64,000 nucleotides of DNA from Solirubrobacter pauli (GTDB lineage: Bacteria > Actinomycetota > Thermoleophilia > Solirubrobacterales > Solirubrobacteraceae). This document shows positions 25,625 through 34,698 of this stretch, piece by piece. The stretch's first letter is position 1; each line of letters starts with the position of its first letter. Under the pieces are notes generated by a model that made no database searches, was not told the origin of the DNA, and saw only the letters and a list, made by a program, of their open reading frames with translations. The position numbers and the translations under genes were made by a program. The stretch is taken from positions 3,085,426-3,149,425 of the forward strand of contig NZ_RBIL01000001.1 of NCBI RefSeq assembly GCF_003633755.1, written 5' to 3'.

Positions 25625-26754
25625 GGCTGCCGCGCGCGGACGGGACGCTGGAGGAGTACACGCCGCAGCTGCGCGAGCCGCTTCCCGTGCTGGGCAGCGA
25701 GCCGCGGTCGCGCGTGTGCTTCGCCGCGGCGCACGTCGTCGCGGACCCGCTGGCCGGCGGCGACCCGACCGGTCCCGCGCAGGTCGACTGGGAGGCGACG
25801 CTCGCCTTCCGCCGGCACCTGTGGGCGCACGGCCTGCGGGTCGCGGAGGCGATGGACACGGCCCAGCGCGGCATGGGCCTCGACTGGGCGGCGACGCAGG
25901 AGCTGATCCGGCTGTCGGTGGCCGAGGCCAAGGCCGAGGGCGGCCGGCTCGCGTGCGGCGCGGGCACCGATCAGCTGACCGGCCCCGCGTCGCTGGACGC
26001 GGTGCGCGCGGCCTACGAGGAGCAGCTCGCCTTCATCGAGGGTGAGGGCGCGCCGGTGATCCTGATGGCCTCGCGCGCGCTCGCCGCGGCCGCATCGGGG
26101 CCGGACGACTACCGAGCCGTCTACGGGCATCTGCTCTCGCAGGCCGGCACGCCGGTGGTCCTGCACTGGCTCGGTGACATGTTCGACCCGCTGCTCGCGG
26201 GCTACTGGGGGTCGCACGACCTCGACGCGGCGGCGGACGTCGTGCTCGACATCATCGAAGCCCACGCCGACAAGGTCGACGGCATCAAGGTCTCCCTGCT
26301 CGACGACGCGCGCGAGATCGCGCTGCGGGAGCGGCTCCCGGCCGGCGTGCGGATGTACACGGGCGACGACTTCAACTACCCGGGCCTGATCAAGAGCGGC
26401 AGCGACGCGCTGCTCGGCATCTTCGACGCGATCGCGCCGGCCGCCGCGGCGGCGATGCACGCGCTCGACGCGGGCGACGAGGCGCGCTACGACGCGCTGC
26501 TGGCGCCGACGGTCCCGCTCTCGCGCCACATCTTCAAGGCGCCCACGCCCTACTACAAGACGGGCGTCGTCTTCCTCGCCTATCTCAACGGCCACCAGGA
26601 CCACTTCCGGATGGTCGGCGGCCTCGAGAGCGGGCGCTCGGTCGTGCACCTGAGCGAGCTGTTCGTCCTCGCCGACCAGGCGGGGCTGTTGCGCGAGCCC
26701 GACCTGGCGACCGCGCGGATGCGGCTGGTGCTGGAGCTCGCGGGCGTGTCATGA
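25621..26754 (+). CDS. DUF993 family protein (aldolase-like TIM barrel)
   Basis: About 377 residues matching the DUF993 family, which resembles dihydrodipicolinate synthase-type Schiff-base aldolases. Visible marks are VVLHWLGDMFDPLLAGYWG in mid-protein, DGIKVSLLD (a lysine at the position expected for a Schiff base) and TGDDFNYPGLIKSG near the C-terminal third. No reaction is firmly known to me for the family. In this operon it would cleave or dehydrate a keto sugar made by the oxidoreductase. The GTG start overlaps the previous stop and its own stop overlaps the next ATG. Confidence 0.85.
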   Translation: MRLPRADGTLEEYTPQLREPLPVLGSEPRSRVCFAAAHVVADPLAGGDPTGPAQVDWEATLAFRRHLWAHGLRVAEAMDTAQRGMGLDWAATQELIRLSVAEAKAEGGRLACGAGTDQLTGPASLDAVRAAYEEQLAFIEGEGAPVILMASRALAAAASGPDDYRAVYGHLLSQAGTPVVLHWLGDMFDPLLAGYWGSHDLDAAADVVLDIIEAHADKVDGIKVSLLDDAREIALRERLPAGVRMYTGDDFNYPGLIKSGSDALLGIFDAIAPAAAAAMHALDAGDEARYDALLAPTVPLSRHIFKAPTPYYKTGVVFLAYLNGHQDHFRMVGGLESGRSVVHLSELFVLADQAGLLREPDLATARMRLVLELAGVS

Positions 26755-27539
26755 ATCGCCTGTCCTTCAACTCGATGACCGCGGACCGGTGGCCGCTGGC
26801 CGAGGTGATCGACGCGTGCGCGGAGCACGGCATCGGCTGGATCGGCCCGTGGCGCCACAAGCTCGCCGAGCTCGGCGTCGAGGAGGCGCGGCGGCGGATC
26901 GACGACGCCGGCCTGCGCGTCTCCAGCCTCTGCCGCGGCGGCTTCTTCGCGGCGGACGGCGCCGACGAGGACAACCGGCGCGCGGTGGAGGAGGCCGCGG
27001 CGCTGGGCACGGACGCGCTCGTGCTCGTCTGCGGCCCGCCGACCACCAAGGACCTGGCCGCGGCGCGCGACGTCATCGAGGCCGGCATCGAGCGCCTGCT
27101 CCCGCACGCGAACGAGCACGGCGTGCGGCTCGGGATCGAGCCGCTGCACCCGATGATGATCGGCGAGCGCTCCGCCATCAACACGCTCGCGAGCGCGCTG
27201 GACATCGCCGAGCGGATCGGCGATCCCGGCGTCGGCGTCGTGATCGACGTCTACCACACGTTCTGGGACCCGACCCTGCCCGAGCAGGTCGCGCGCGCGG
27301 CCGGCCGGATCGTCGGCTACCACGTCAACGACTGGCTCGCCGCCACGAAGGACACGGTCTTCGAGCGCGGCATGATGGGCGACGGGATCATCGACCTGCC
27401 CGCGTTCAGCGCGCTGATCGACGCGGCCGGCTACGACGGTCCGATCGAGGTCGAGATCCTCAACCCGGCCATCTGGGACCTCCCGCGCGAGACGCTGATG
27501 CGCACCACCGTCGAGCGGTTCGAGGCGTGCGTCTTCTAG
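26751..27539 (+). CDS. Sugar phosphate isomerase/epimerase-like TIM barrel
   Basis: A 262-residue xylose-isomerase-like (AP endonuclease 2) TIM barrel. Predicted metal ligands are in GIEPLHP, VIDVYHTFWDP, YHVNDWL and EVEIL. It overlaps DUF993 by ATGA and ends the operon. Members of the fold act as epimerases, inosose dehydratases or glycoside 3-keto eliminases, so the precise reaction is open. Confidence 0.85.
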   Translation: MNRLSFNSMTADRWPLAEVIDACAEHGIGWIGPWRHKLAELGVEEARRRIDDAGLRVSSLCRGGFFAADGADEDNRRAVEEAAALGTDALVLVCGPPTTKDLAAARDVIEAGIERLLPHANEHGVRLGIEPLHPMMIGERSAINTLASALDIAERIGDPGVGVVIDVYHTFWDPTLPEQVARAAGRIVGYHVNDWLAATKDTVFERGMMGDGIIDLPAFSALIDAAGYDGPIEVEILNPAIWDLPRETLMRTTVERFEACVF

Positions 27540-27550
27540 GGGCCCGCCCC

Positions 27551-28513
27551 CTACGTGGTCGACCGCACGCGCAGCGCGTGCGGCAGCACGACGTCCTCGG
27601 CGTGCTGCTCGAGGACGGCCTGCGCCGCACGCCGGCCCATCTCGTGCAGCGGCACGGTGACGGTGGTGAGCCCGACGAAGTGCGCCGGCCGCGTGTCGTC
27701 GATGCCGGTGACGGCGACCTGCCCGGGCACGTCGACCCCCGCGTCACGCAGGCGCACGAGCAGCCCGATCGCCGCCTCGTCGTTGGCCGCGACCACCGCG
27801 TCGGGCAGCGTGTCGCGCGCGAGCAGGGCCTCGGCGGCGCGGACGCCGTCCTCGTAGGCGAAGCCGCCCGCGATCGCGTCGGTGCCACCGGCGCGGGTGA
27901 AGCCCGCGAGGCGCTGCGCGCTGGTGTGCAGCCCGGCGGGACCTTCGACGAACGTGATCCGCTCGTGCCCGAGGCCGCGCACGTACGTCGTGATGTCGTG
28001 GGCGGCGGCCTCGTTGTCGAACAGGATCGTGGGGGCCTCGAAGTCCCGCTGCGCGAGCGCGACGACCACCGCGCCGCGCGTGCGGGCGTCGGCGACCGCG
28101 ACCGCGAGCTCCGCCGCCACCGGGTCGCCGGCGCGACCGCTGCCGGCGAACACGATGCCCGCGGCGTGGTAGTCGCGCAGCTGGCGCAGGTGGCCGAGCT
28201 CGGCCTCGCTGCCCAGCTCGGCGCTGCAGACCATGGTCAGGTACCCCAGCTCCGCCGCGACCGCCTCGACGCCGCGCGCGATCTCGGCGAAGTACGGGTC
28301 GACGATGTCCCCGACGATCACGCCGATGATCCGCGAGCTGCGGGTGACGAGCGCGCGGGCGAGCGCGGACGGCGCGTACCCGAGCTCCTCGGCGGCTTTG
28401 AGGACGCGGCTGCGCGTCGCCTCGGAGACGGGATGCGCGGAGCCGTTGAGCACGCGCGAGCAGGTTGCGATCGAGACGCCGGCGTGCCGGCTGATGTCGC
28501 TGAGCGACGCCAC
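27551..28513 (-). CDS. LacI family transcriptional regulator
   Basis: A 320-residue LacI/GalR repressor: DNA-binding helix-turn-helix at the N-terminus (SLSDISRHAGVSIATCSRVL, about 3-22), hinge helix (about 48-60, PSALARAL), and a periplasmic-binding-protein-like effector domain. The GTG at 28513 is the family's usual start; it has a TAAGGT element 7 bases upstream and no ribosome binding site, so it may be leaderless. It is divergent from the GMC oxidoreductase gene and convergent with the operon carrying the candidate operator at 24447. Confidence 0.92.
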   Translation of the reverse strand: MASLSDISRHAGVSIATCSRVLNGSAHPVSEATRSRVLKAAEELGYAPSALARALVTRSSRIIGVIVGDIVDPYFAEIARGVEAVAAELGYLTMVCSAELGSEAELGHLRQLRDYHAAGIVFAGSGRAGDPVAAELAVAVADARTRGAVVVALAQRDFEAPTILFDNEAAAHDITTYVRGLGHERITFVEGPAGLHTSAQRLAGFTRAGGTDAIAGGFAYEDGVRAAEALLARDTLPDAVVAANDEAAIGLLVRLRDAGVDVPGQVAVTGIDDTRPAHFVGLTTVTVPLHEMGRRAAQAVLEQHAEDVVLPHALRVRSTT

Positions 28514-28544
28514 GGGTGGGACCTTAGTGAGGAGGAGAGCGCTG

Positions 28545-30146
28545 ATGGAACATGACGTCCTGATCGTGGGGGCCGGGCCCTCGGGTGCGATCACGGCGAA
28601 GCGGTTGGCGGAGGAGGGCTTTCGCGTGCTCGTGCTCGAGCAGGGCGACTGGCCGGACTACTCGAAGGCCACCGTCCACCGCGAGGACTTCCCGCTCACC
28701 GCGGGCCGCGACTGGGGCTGGGACCCGAACCTGCGCCAGGCGCCGGGCGACTACCCGATCGACGACACCGAGTCCGACATCACGGCGCTGATGTGGAACG
28801 GGGTCGGCGGCGGCACGGTCGTGTACGCGGCGCAGTGGCAGCGGAACATGCCGTCGGACTTCCGCGTGAAGACGCTCGACGGCATCGCCGACGACTGGCC
28901 GATGACCTACGAGGACCTCGAGCCCTACTACGTCCGCGTCGAGCGCGACTTCGGGATCTCCGGGCTCGCCAACGACACCGCGTTCCCGCCGGGCGAAGGC
29001 CCGCCGCTGCCGCCCGTGCCGCTCGGCCCGGCCGGCCGACGCGTGGCCAAGGCCCACAACGACCTCGGCTGGCACTGGTGGCCGGCGCCGAACGCGATCG
29101 CCACGCGCGACTACGGCGGACTGCACGCGTGCCAGCAGGTCGGCACGTGCCTGCAGGCCTGCGCGTACGGGGCGAAGGGCACGGCCGACCTGACGCACTG
29201 GCCGCGCGCGCTGGAGCTCGGCGTCGAGCTGCGCACCCGGGCCCGCGTGCGCGAGCTGATCGTGCGGCCGGACGGCCTCGTCGGCGGTGCGCGCTACATC
29301 GACGCCGACGGGAACGAGCAGGAGGCCCGCGCGGGCGTCACCGTGCTGGCCGCCAACGGCGTCGGCACGCCGCGGCTGCTGCTGCTCTCCGGCGACTCGC
29401 CCGACGGGCTCGCGAACTCGTCGGGCATGGTCGGCAAGCGGCTGATGATGCACCCGTTCGGGACCGTCGTCGGCGTCTTCGACGAGGACTTCCGCGCCTG
29501 GCAGGGCCCGTGGGGCCAGTTCATCCACTCGCTCGAGTTCTACGAGACCGACGAGTCGCGCGGGTTCGTGCGCGGCGCGAAGTGGGGCCTGCAGCCGACC
29601 GGCGGCCCGTTCTCGATGACGAGCGCGTACCCGTGGGGCGCCGAGAACGAGATCTGGGGCGAGGGCTTCCAGGACGCCGTGCGTGGGCGGCTCGGGCACT
29701 CGACGATGTGGGGGATCATCGCCGAGGACCTGCCGGAGGAGTCCAACCGGGTCGTGATCGACCGCGTCAACCGCGACGCCGACGGCGTACCGGGCGCGAA
29801 GATCGAGTACCGCCTGTCGGAGAACTCGCGGCGGCTGGTGGAGTTCCACCAGGCGCGCGCGAAGGAGTCGCTGCTCGCGGCGGGCGCGCGGGACGTGGTC
29901 GTCGCGCCCTTCATCCGCTCCACGGGCTGGCACCTGCTCGGCACGACCGTGATGGGCACCGACCCGGCGACGTCCGTCGTCGACGCCCAGGGCCGCTGCC
30001 ACGACGTGCCGAACCTGTATGTGTTCGACGGCAGCGTCTGGCCGACCAGCGCGGGCATGAACCCGACGGCGACGATCGCGGCGCTCGCGCTGCGCTTCGC
30101 CGAGCAGCTGATCGAGACCCGGCGCGAGCAGAAGGTGGCGGCCTGA
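28545..30146 (+). CDS. GMC family FAD-dependent oxidoreductase
   Basis: A 533-residue flavoprotein. The N-terminal dinucleotide motif is VGAGPSGAITAKRL (about 8-21); a cysteine-containing stretch CQQVGTCLQACAYG lies near 190-203; and the C-terminal active site has the GMC His in STGWHLLGT and Asn in SAGMNPTATIAA. No signal peptide is visible. Relatives oxidise glucose, gluconate or C3 of glycosides. The small downstream gene resembles the helper subunit of gluconate 2-dehydrogenase-type complexes, which supports a sugar substrate. GGAGGAG lies 7 bases before the ATG. Confidence 0.92.
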   Translation: MEHDVLIVGAGPSGAITAKRLAEEGFRVLVLEQGDWPDYSKATVHREDFPLTAGRDWGWDPNLRQAPGDYPIDDTESDITALMWNGVGGGTVVYAAQWQRNMPSDFRVKTLDGIADDWPMTYEDLEPYYVRVERDFGISGLANDTAFPPGEGPPLPPVPLGPAGRRVAKAHNDLGWHWWPAPNAIATRDYGGLHACQQVGTCLQACAYGAKGTADLTHWPRALELGVELRTRARVRELIVRPDGLVGGARYIDADGNEQEARAGVTVLAANGVGTPRLLLLSGDSPDGLANSSGMVGKRLMMHPFGTVVGVFDEDFRAWQGPWGQFIHSLEFYETDESRGFVRGAKWGLQPTGGPFSMTSAYPWGAENEIWGEGFQDAVRGRLGHSTMWGIIAEDLPEESNRVVIDRVNRDADGVPGAKIEYRLSENSRRLVEFHQARAKESLLAAGARDVVVAPFIRSTGWHLLGTTVMGTDPATSVVDAQGRCHDVPNLYVFDGSVWPTSAGMNPTATIAALALRFAEQLIETRREQKVAA

Positions 30147-30565
30147 TGGCGCTGACCGACGCGCAGCGCGCGCAGCTCGGCGCGATCGCCGACCAGCTGA
30201 TCCCGGCGGGCGGCGGCATGCCGAGCGCCTCCGAGGCCGGCGTCGCCGGCCAGTACCTGGACGAGGTGCTCACGTCGCTGCCCGACCTCGGCCCCGCGCT
30301 GGAGACGGCGCTGGCGGCCGTCGACGGCCTCGAGCCCGACGCCGCGCTGGCCGTCCTGCGCGAGGACCCGGCGGCCTGGGGCGTGCTCACCGCCGTCGTC
30401 CCGGGCGCCTACTTCATGAACCCCGCGATCCGCGCGGCGATCGGGTATCCCGGCCTCGAACGGCGCCCGATCGACGCGTCGGCGGAGCCGGACTACCTGC
30501 AGGACGGGCTGCTCGACTCGGTCATCGCCCGGGGACCCGTCTTCCGGCCCACGCCGACTGATTGA
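30146..30565 (+). CDS. Gluconate 2-dehydrogenase subunit 3-like small subunit
   Basis: A 139-residue, mostly helical protein starting LTDAQRAQLGAIADQLIPAGGGMPSA, the pattern seen at the N-terminus of small subunits of GMC sugar dehydrogenases. There is no Tat or Sec signal, unlike many relatives, matching the unsignalled GMC partner. It overlaps the GMC gene by one base (TGATG), so the two are surely co-translated and probably form a complex. Confidence 0.8.
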   Translation: MALTDAQRAQLGAIADQLIPAGGGMPSASEAGVAGQYLDEVLTSLPDLGPALETALAAVDGLEPDAALAVLREDPAAWGVLTAVVPGAYFMNPAIRAAIGYPGLERRPIDASAEPDYLQDGLLDSVIARGPVFRPTPTD

Positions 30566-30575
30566 CTGCCGCCCT

Positions 30576-30887
30576 ATGCCAACCCTGACTGAAGGCCGCA
30601 TCCGACACGGCGTCGTGTTCACCCTCAAGCACGCGGAGGGCTCGCCGGAGGAAGCCGACTTCCTGCGCGCGAACGCCGAGCTTGCGTCGATCCCCGGCGT
30701 GGAGGCCTTCGAGCTGATGCGCGAGGTCAGCCCGAAGAACCCGTACCGCTTCGCGCTGACGATGGAGTTCGCCGACCGCGCGGCGTACGACGCGTACAGC
30801 GCGCACGCCGACCACGTGGCGTTCGTCGAGGGCCGCTGGGTCCCCGAGGTCGCCGACTTCATGGAGATCGACTCCGAGGCGCTGTGA
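30576..30887 (+). CDS. Dabb (stress-responsive A/B barrel) domain protein
   Basis: A 103-residue single-domain protein with the Dabb pattern: an N-terminal strand IRHGVVFTLKH, a mid-region with FALTMEFADRAAYDAY, and the C-terminal HADHVAFVEGRWVPEVADF. Dabb proteins are dimeric ferredoxin-like barrels, some of them enzymes. It lies 10 bases after the GMC small subunit and overlaps the next gene, so it is probably part of the same operon. Confidence 0.88.
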   Translation: MPTLTEGRIRHGVVFTLKHAEGSPEEADFLRANAELASIPGVEAFELMREVSPKNPYRFALTMEFADRAAYDAYSAHADHVAFVEGRWVPEVADFMEIDSEAL

Positions 30888-31702
30888 ACCCGCCGCGGCG
30901 CGCGCTGGACGCCAACGCGCGCCGCAACGCCGCCGGCGGCCTCGGCCGGCTGTGGCGCTGGCGCGGCGCGCGGGCCGCGGCCTGGGCGCTCCTCGAGCGC
31001 CACGTCGCGCCGGGCGCGGCCGTCGCCGTGGTCGGTGCCGGCAACGGGCACGACCTGCCACTGCGGCGGCTCGGCCGGCGCGCCGGCCGGCTGGACCTGA
31101 TCGACCTCGACGAGCGGGCACTGCGACGCACGCGCCGGCGGCTGCGCGTGAGCGGCGTCCGGGCCGAGGCGATCGCGCAGGACGTCACGCACGGCGCGGC
31201 CGACGCGCTGCTGCGGCACATCATCGGCGGCCGCCCGCGCGGCGCGGCCCCGACGGTGCGGGCGGTCGGGCGCCCGCCCTACGACGTCGTGATCGCCGAT
31301 CAGCTCCTCAGCCAGCTGCTGTACCCGGCGCTGTCGGACTCGCCGCTGAGCCCGCGCGTCGTCAACGCCGCGTTGCGCACCCATGGACAGTCCCTCACCA
31401 ACGCCGTCGTCGGCGGGTTCGCGGCGTCCGCGCCCGGTGGGCTGCTCGTCCTGGTCGAGGACGTGCTCGGCTGGTGGGCGGGCCACGACCAGCCGTTCGC
31501 GCTCGACGATGTCCTCGCGCTGACCAATCCCGACGAGGCGCTGGCGCTGGTGGAGCGCGGGCGTCCCGCCCGCGGCGCCGACGGCCGCCTCGCCCTGACG
31601 GTGGCGCGTGCGGAGGTGATCGACCGGGCGTTCTGGCGCTGGCCATTCGCCGCCGGCACGGACTACCTCGTGTGCGCGACGGTCGCCCGGTGTGCGCTCT
31701 GA
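30884..31702 (+). CDS. SAM-dependent methyltransferase-like protein
   Basis: A 272-residue protein with a class I methyltransferase core: VAVVGAGNGHDLPL (motif I-like, about 48-61), DLIDLDERALRR (motif II) and YDVVIADQLLSQLL. An arginine-rich N-terminus precedes it. The substrate is not recognisable. The GTG start overlaps the Dabb stop by four bases. Confidence 0.72.
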   Translation: MNPPRRALDANARRNAAGGLGRLWRWRGARAAAWALLERHVAPGAAVAVVGAGNGHDLPLRRLGRRAGRLDLIDLDERALRRTRRRLRVSGVRAEAIAQDVTHGAADALLRHIIGGRPRGAAPTVRAVGRPPYDVVIADQLLSQLLYPALSDSPLSPRVVNAALRTHGQSLTNAVVGGFAASAPGGLLVLVEDVLGWWAGHDQPFALDDVLALTNPDEALALVERGRPARGADGRLALTVARAEVIDRAFWRWPFAAGTDYLVCATVARCAL

Positions 31703-31715
31703 CAAGCTTGCGCCG

Positions 31716-32078
31716 ATGGCCGAGGAGCCACCACCGCAGGAGCTCGACCAGGCGCGCCGCACGTCGATGGCCGCTGAGCGCACGTGGCTCGCGTGGTGGC
31801 GGTCCGCGCTCGCGGCGACCGCCGGCGCGCTCGGCGTCGGCCGGCTCGCGCCCGAGGTGCTCGACGTCGCCCCCTGGCCGTACGTGCTGCTCGGCTGCGC
31901 CTATGCGGTGCTCGCGATCGGGCTGCTCGTCGTCGGCGCGCAGCGTCAGCGCGACCTGGAGCGGGCGTTGCGCACGGGCAAGCACAGCCCGCTGACGTTC
32001 CGGACCGTGGCGATCTTCAGCGGCGGCGGCATCCTGCTCGCCGTGCTCACGGTCGTCCTCGTGATCGCCCAGATCTAG
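31716..32078 (+). CDS. DUF202 small membrane protein
   Basis: A 120-residue protein with the DUF202 signature (AAERTWLAWWRSALA) followed by three hydrophobic segments (about 28-42, 52-73 and 98-118). The function of the family is unknown. The ATG at 31716 is chosen; a GTG at 31692 is also in frame. Confidence 0.85.
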   Translation: MAEEPPPQELDQARRTSMAAERTWLAWWRSALAATAGALGVGRLAPEVLDVAPWPYVLLGCAYAVLAIGLLVVGAQRQRDLERALRTGKHSPLTFRTVAIFSGGGILLAVLTVVLVIAQI

Positions 32079-32122
32079 GAGCTAGGCGCACAGCCGCTCG
32101 CCAGGTAGGGAAGATGCGCAGG

Positions 32123-32509
32123 ATGTCCCGTGCTGTGCTGGTCGTCGACGACCACCCAACGGTGGCGTTGGCCCTGCGGCTGTACTTCCGCCGGCAAGGC
32201 CGGTTCACCGTGGCCGCCGACGCCGGGACGGCGGCCGACGGCCTGCGGGCGCTCGCGCAGGGTCGCTTCGACGTCGTCCTGCTGGACCTGCACCTGCCCG
32301 ACCTCAGCGGCGTCGAGCTGGTCCGGGCGTTTCGCGCCGCGGCTCCGGACACGCCGCTGATCCTGCACTCGGCCGCCGACGACACCGCGGAGGTGGAGGC
32401 CGTCCGTCCCCTCGTCGACGCCGTCACCCTCAAGTCGCAGATGCCCGAGGTGCTCGCGGCACTGGAACGCCTGACCGGCGAGGATGCGTATGGTGGGCCA
32501 CGCTCGTGA
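32123..32509 (+). CDS. Single-domain response regulator (CheY-like receiver)
   Basis: A 128-residue receiver domain without an output domain: acidic pocket VVDDH (about 8-12), phosphoacceptor Asp in VLLDLHLPD, Ser in LHSAADD, and Lys in TLKSQ. Its stop overlaps the GTG of the PAS kinase, so it is that kinase's likely partner. The start at 32123 is preferred because AGGGAAG precedes it by about 9 bases; 32114 is also possible. Confidence 0.88.
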   Translation: MSRAVLVVDDHPTVALALRLYFRRQGRFTVAADAGTAADGLRALAQGRFDVVLLDLHLPDLSGVELVRAFRAAAPDTPLILHSAADDTAEVEAVRPLVDAVTLKSQMPEVLAALERLTGEDAYGGPRS

Positions 32510-34698
32510 CCGACCGTCGTACCGCCGCATCCGAGACCGAGTTGCTCGCCGCCGTGATCGCGAGCGTGTCCGACGCCGTCGTGACCACCGACGAGAACGC
32601 CGGGATCACGTACATGAACGCGGCGGCCGAGGCGCTCTACGGCGTGCGCTGCGAGGACGTGTGCGGCCAGAGCACGATCCGCACGTTCCTCGCCGAGCAC
32701 GAGCAGGAGCGCGGCCGTGACCTCGCGCGCCGCCTCTACGAGGGCGAGACGCTCCCGCGGGACCTGCAGCTGCGGATGCGTCGCGCCGACGCGACCGAGT
32801 TCGACGGCGAGCTGAACGCCTTCCTGGTGCGCGACCCCGACGGCTCCGTCCTGGGCCTGGCGGCGCTCGTCCGGGACGTGACCGCGCGGGTGGCCGCGGA
32901 GGCCGAGTCGCAGACGCTGCGCGCCGTGCTGGAGTCGGCGTCGGAGGGCATCATCTGCCTCGACGACGCCGGCGTGATCCACTTCTTCAGCCCCGCTGCG
33001 GAGCGGATCTACGGCTACCGCGCGGACGAGATCATCGGCGAGCCGGTCAGCGTCCTGGTCGCCGAGCACCGGCAGCAGTTCCTGGAGGCCTTCAAGGCGC
33101 GCGTCCGGGCGGGCGAGTCGGTGCGCCGCATGACGGTCGCGCGGCGCAAGGACGGCTCGCACGTCGACGTCATGATCAGCGCGGGCCCGATGCGCAGTCC
33201 GGCGGGGGCGGTTCAGGGCTTCGTGGTCACCACGCTCGACATCTCGGAGCGCCGCAGCACGCAGCGGCTCCTCGACCTCGTGATCGAGCACGCGCCGATG
33301 GTGGTCGCCGTCAAGGACCAGCACGGCCGCTACCGGATGTTCAACCGGATCGGGGCGGAGTCGCTGGGGCTCGACCAGCACGCCGTCGTCGGCAGCACGG
33401 ACGAGGAGCTCTTCGGCTCCGAGCTCGCGGCGCGCTTCAGCGACCGCGACGAGGAGGTGATGGAGCGCGGCGAGCCCATCACCTACCAGGAGGACGTCCA
33501 GGTCCCGATCGGGATGCGCCACTTCGTCACCACCAAGTTCCCGCTGCGCGACGCCGCCGGGGTCGTCGACGGGATCGGCATCCTGGCCGCGGACGTCACC
33601 GAGATCCGGCAGGCCGAGTCCGACCGCGCGCGCCTCGCGGCGCTCGTGCAGTCCGCGCCCGACGCGATCATCGCCCAGGATCGCGACGGCCGGATCGCGA
33701 CCTGGAACCCCGGCGCCGAGGTGATGTTCGGTCTGTCCGCCGAGGAGGCGATCGGTCGTGACGGCGCCGAGCTGATCGTCCCGGCCTGGGAGCGCGAGCG
33801 GTTCTGGGCGGACTTCGCGGAGGTCCGCAGCGGCCGCACGCTGACCAAGCGCTGCACGCGCGTGCGCGCCGACGGCTCGGTCTTCCCCGTGCGCGTGTCG
33901 GCGGCGCCCGTGCGGATGCTCGACGGCGCCTGGTCCGGCACGCTGTCGATGGTCCGCGACATCACCGACCTGGTCGCGGCGGAGGCCGAGCTGGAGGCGC
34001 GGGCCGCGCAGCTCGAGCGCTCGAACGCCGATCTCGAGCGCTTCGCCTACGCGGCGAGCCACGACCTGCAGGAGCCGCTGCAGTCGATCAAGCTGAGCGC
34101 CGGGGCCGTGATCGACGCCGCCGCCGAGCGGCTCGACGAGGACGAGCGTGAGCTGCTGACGCACATCGACACGGCCGCCAGCCGGTTGAGCGGCCAGATC
34201 CGCGGGCTCCTGCAGGTCGCGCGCGTCGCGCTCGGCGAGGCGCCGGAGGAGCGCGTGCCGGTCGAGGCGGCCGTCCAGGACGCGCTCGACGCGTTGCGCG
34301 CCGCGGCCCACAACGCGGGTGCCCGGATCGACGTGCACCGGCCGCTGCCGGACGCGCTCGTGCCACGCGCCGAGCTCGCCCTCGTGCTGCAGAACCTGAT
34401 CGCCAACGCGATCAAGTACGCCCGGGAGGGCGAGCCGCCGCGGATCACCGTCTCCGGCATGGTGGGCGACGACGCGCTCGAGCTGCGCGTGGTCGACGAC
34501 GGCATCGGCCTCAGCGACGCCGACCGCGCGCGCGTGTTCGACCTGTTCGAGCGGGCCCAGCCGGACGTGCCCGGCACCGGCCTCGGGCTCGCGACCGCGC
34601 AGCGGATCATCGAACGGCACGGCGGCACGATCACCGCCAGCTCGGCCGGGCCCGGTCAGGGCTCCGAGTTCACCGTGTGGCTGCCGCTCAAGCCTTGA
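32506..34698 (+). CDS. Multi-PAS sensor histidine kinase (soluble)
   Basis: A 730-residue kinase with no membrane segment. Four PAS-type sensor domains (about 10-125, 135-255, 260-375, 380-490), a HisKA dimerisation domain with the phospho-His in ASHDLQEPLQS (about 525), and an ATPase domain with N box NLIANAIKYA, DDGIGL and GTGLGLATAQ. The 'SHDLQEPL' variant is common in phytochrome-like kinases that pair with single-domain receivers, as here. GTG start in a GTGA overlap. Confidence 0.93.
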   Translation: MTDRRTAASETELLAAVIASVSDAVVTTDENAGITYMNAAAEALYGVRCEDVCGQSTIRTFLAEHEQERGRDLARRLYEGETLPRDLQLRMRRADATEFDGELNAFLVRDPDGSVLGLAALVRDVTARVAAEAESQTLRAVLESASEGIICLDDAGVIHFFSPAAERIYGYRADEIIGEPVSVLVAEHRQQFLEAFKARVRAGESVRRMTVARRKDGSHVDVMISAGPMRSPAGAVQGFVVTTLDISERRSTQRLLDLVIEHAPMVVAVKDQHGRYRMFNRIGAESLGLDQHAVVGSTDEELFGSELAARFSDRDEEVMERGEPITYQEDVQVPIGMRHFVTTKFPLRDAAGVVDGIGILAADVTEIRQAESDRARLAALVQSAPDAIIAQDRDGRIATWNPGAEVMFGLSAEEAIGRDGAELIVPAWERERFWADFAEVRSGRTLTKRCTRVRADGSVFPVRVSAAPVRMLDGAWSGTLSMVRDITDLVAAEAELEARAAQLERSNADLERFAYAASHDLQEPLQSIKLSAGAVIDAAAERLDEDERELLTHIDTAASRLSGQIRGLLQVARVALGEAPEERVPVEAAVQDALDALRAAAHNAGARIDVHRPLPDALVPRAELALVLQNLIANAIKYAREGEPPRITVSGMVGDDALELRVVDDGIGLSDADRARVFDLFERAQPDVPGTGLGLATAQRIIERHGGTITASSAGPGQGSEFTVWLPLKP

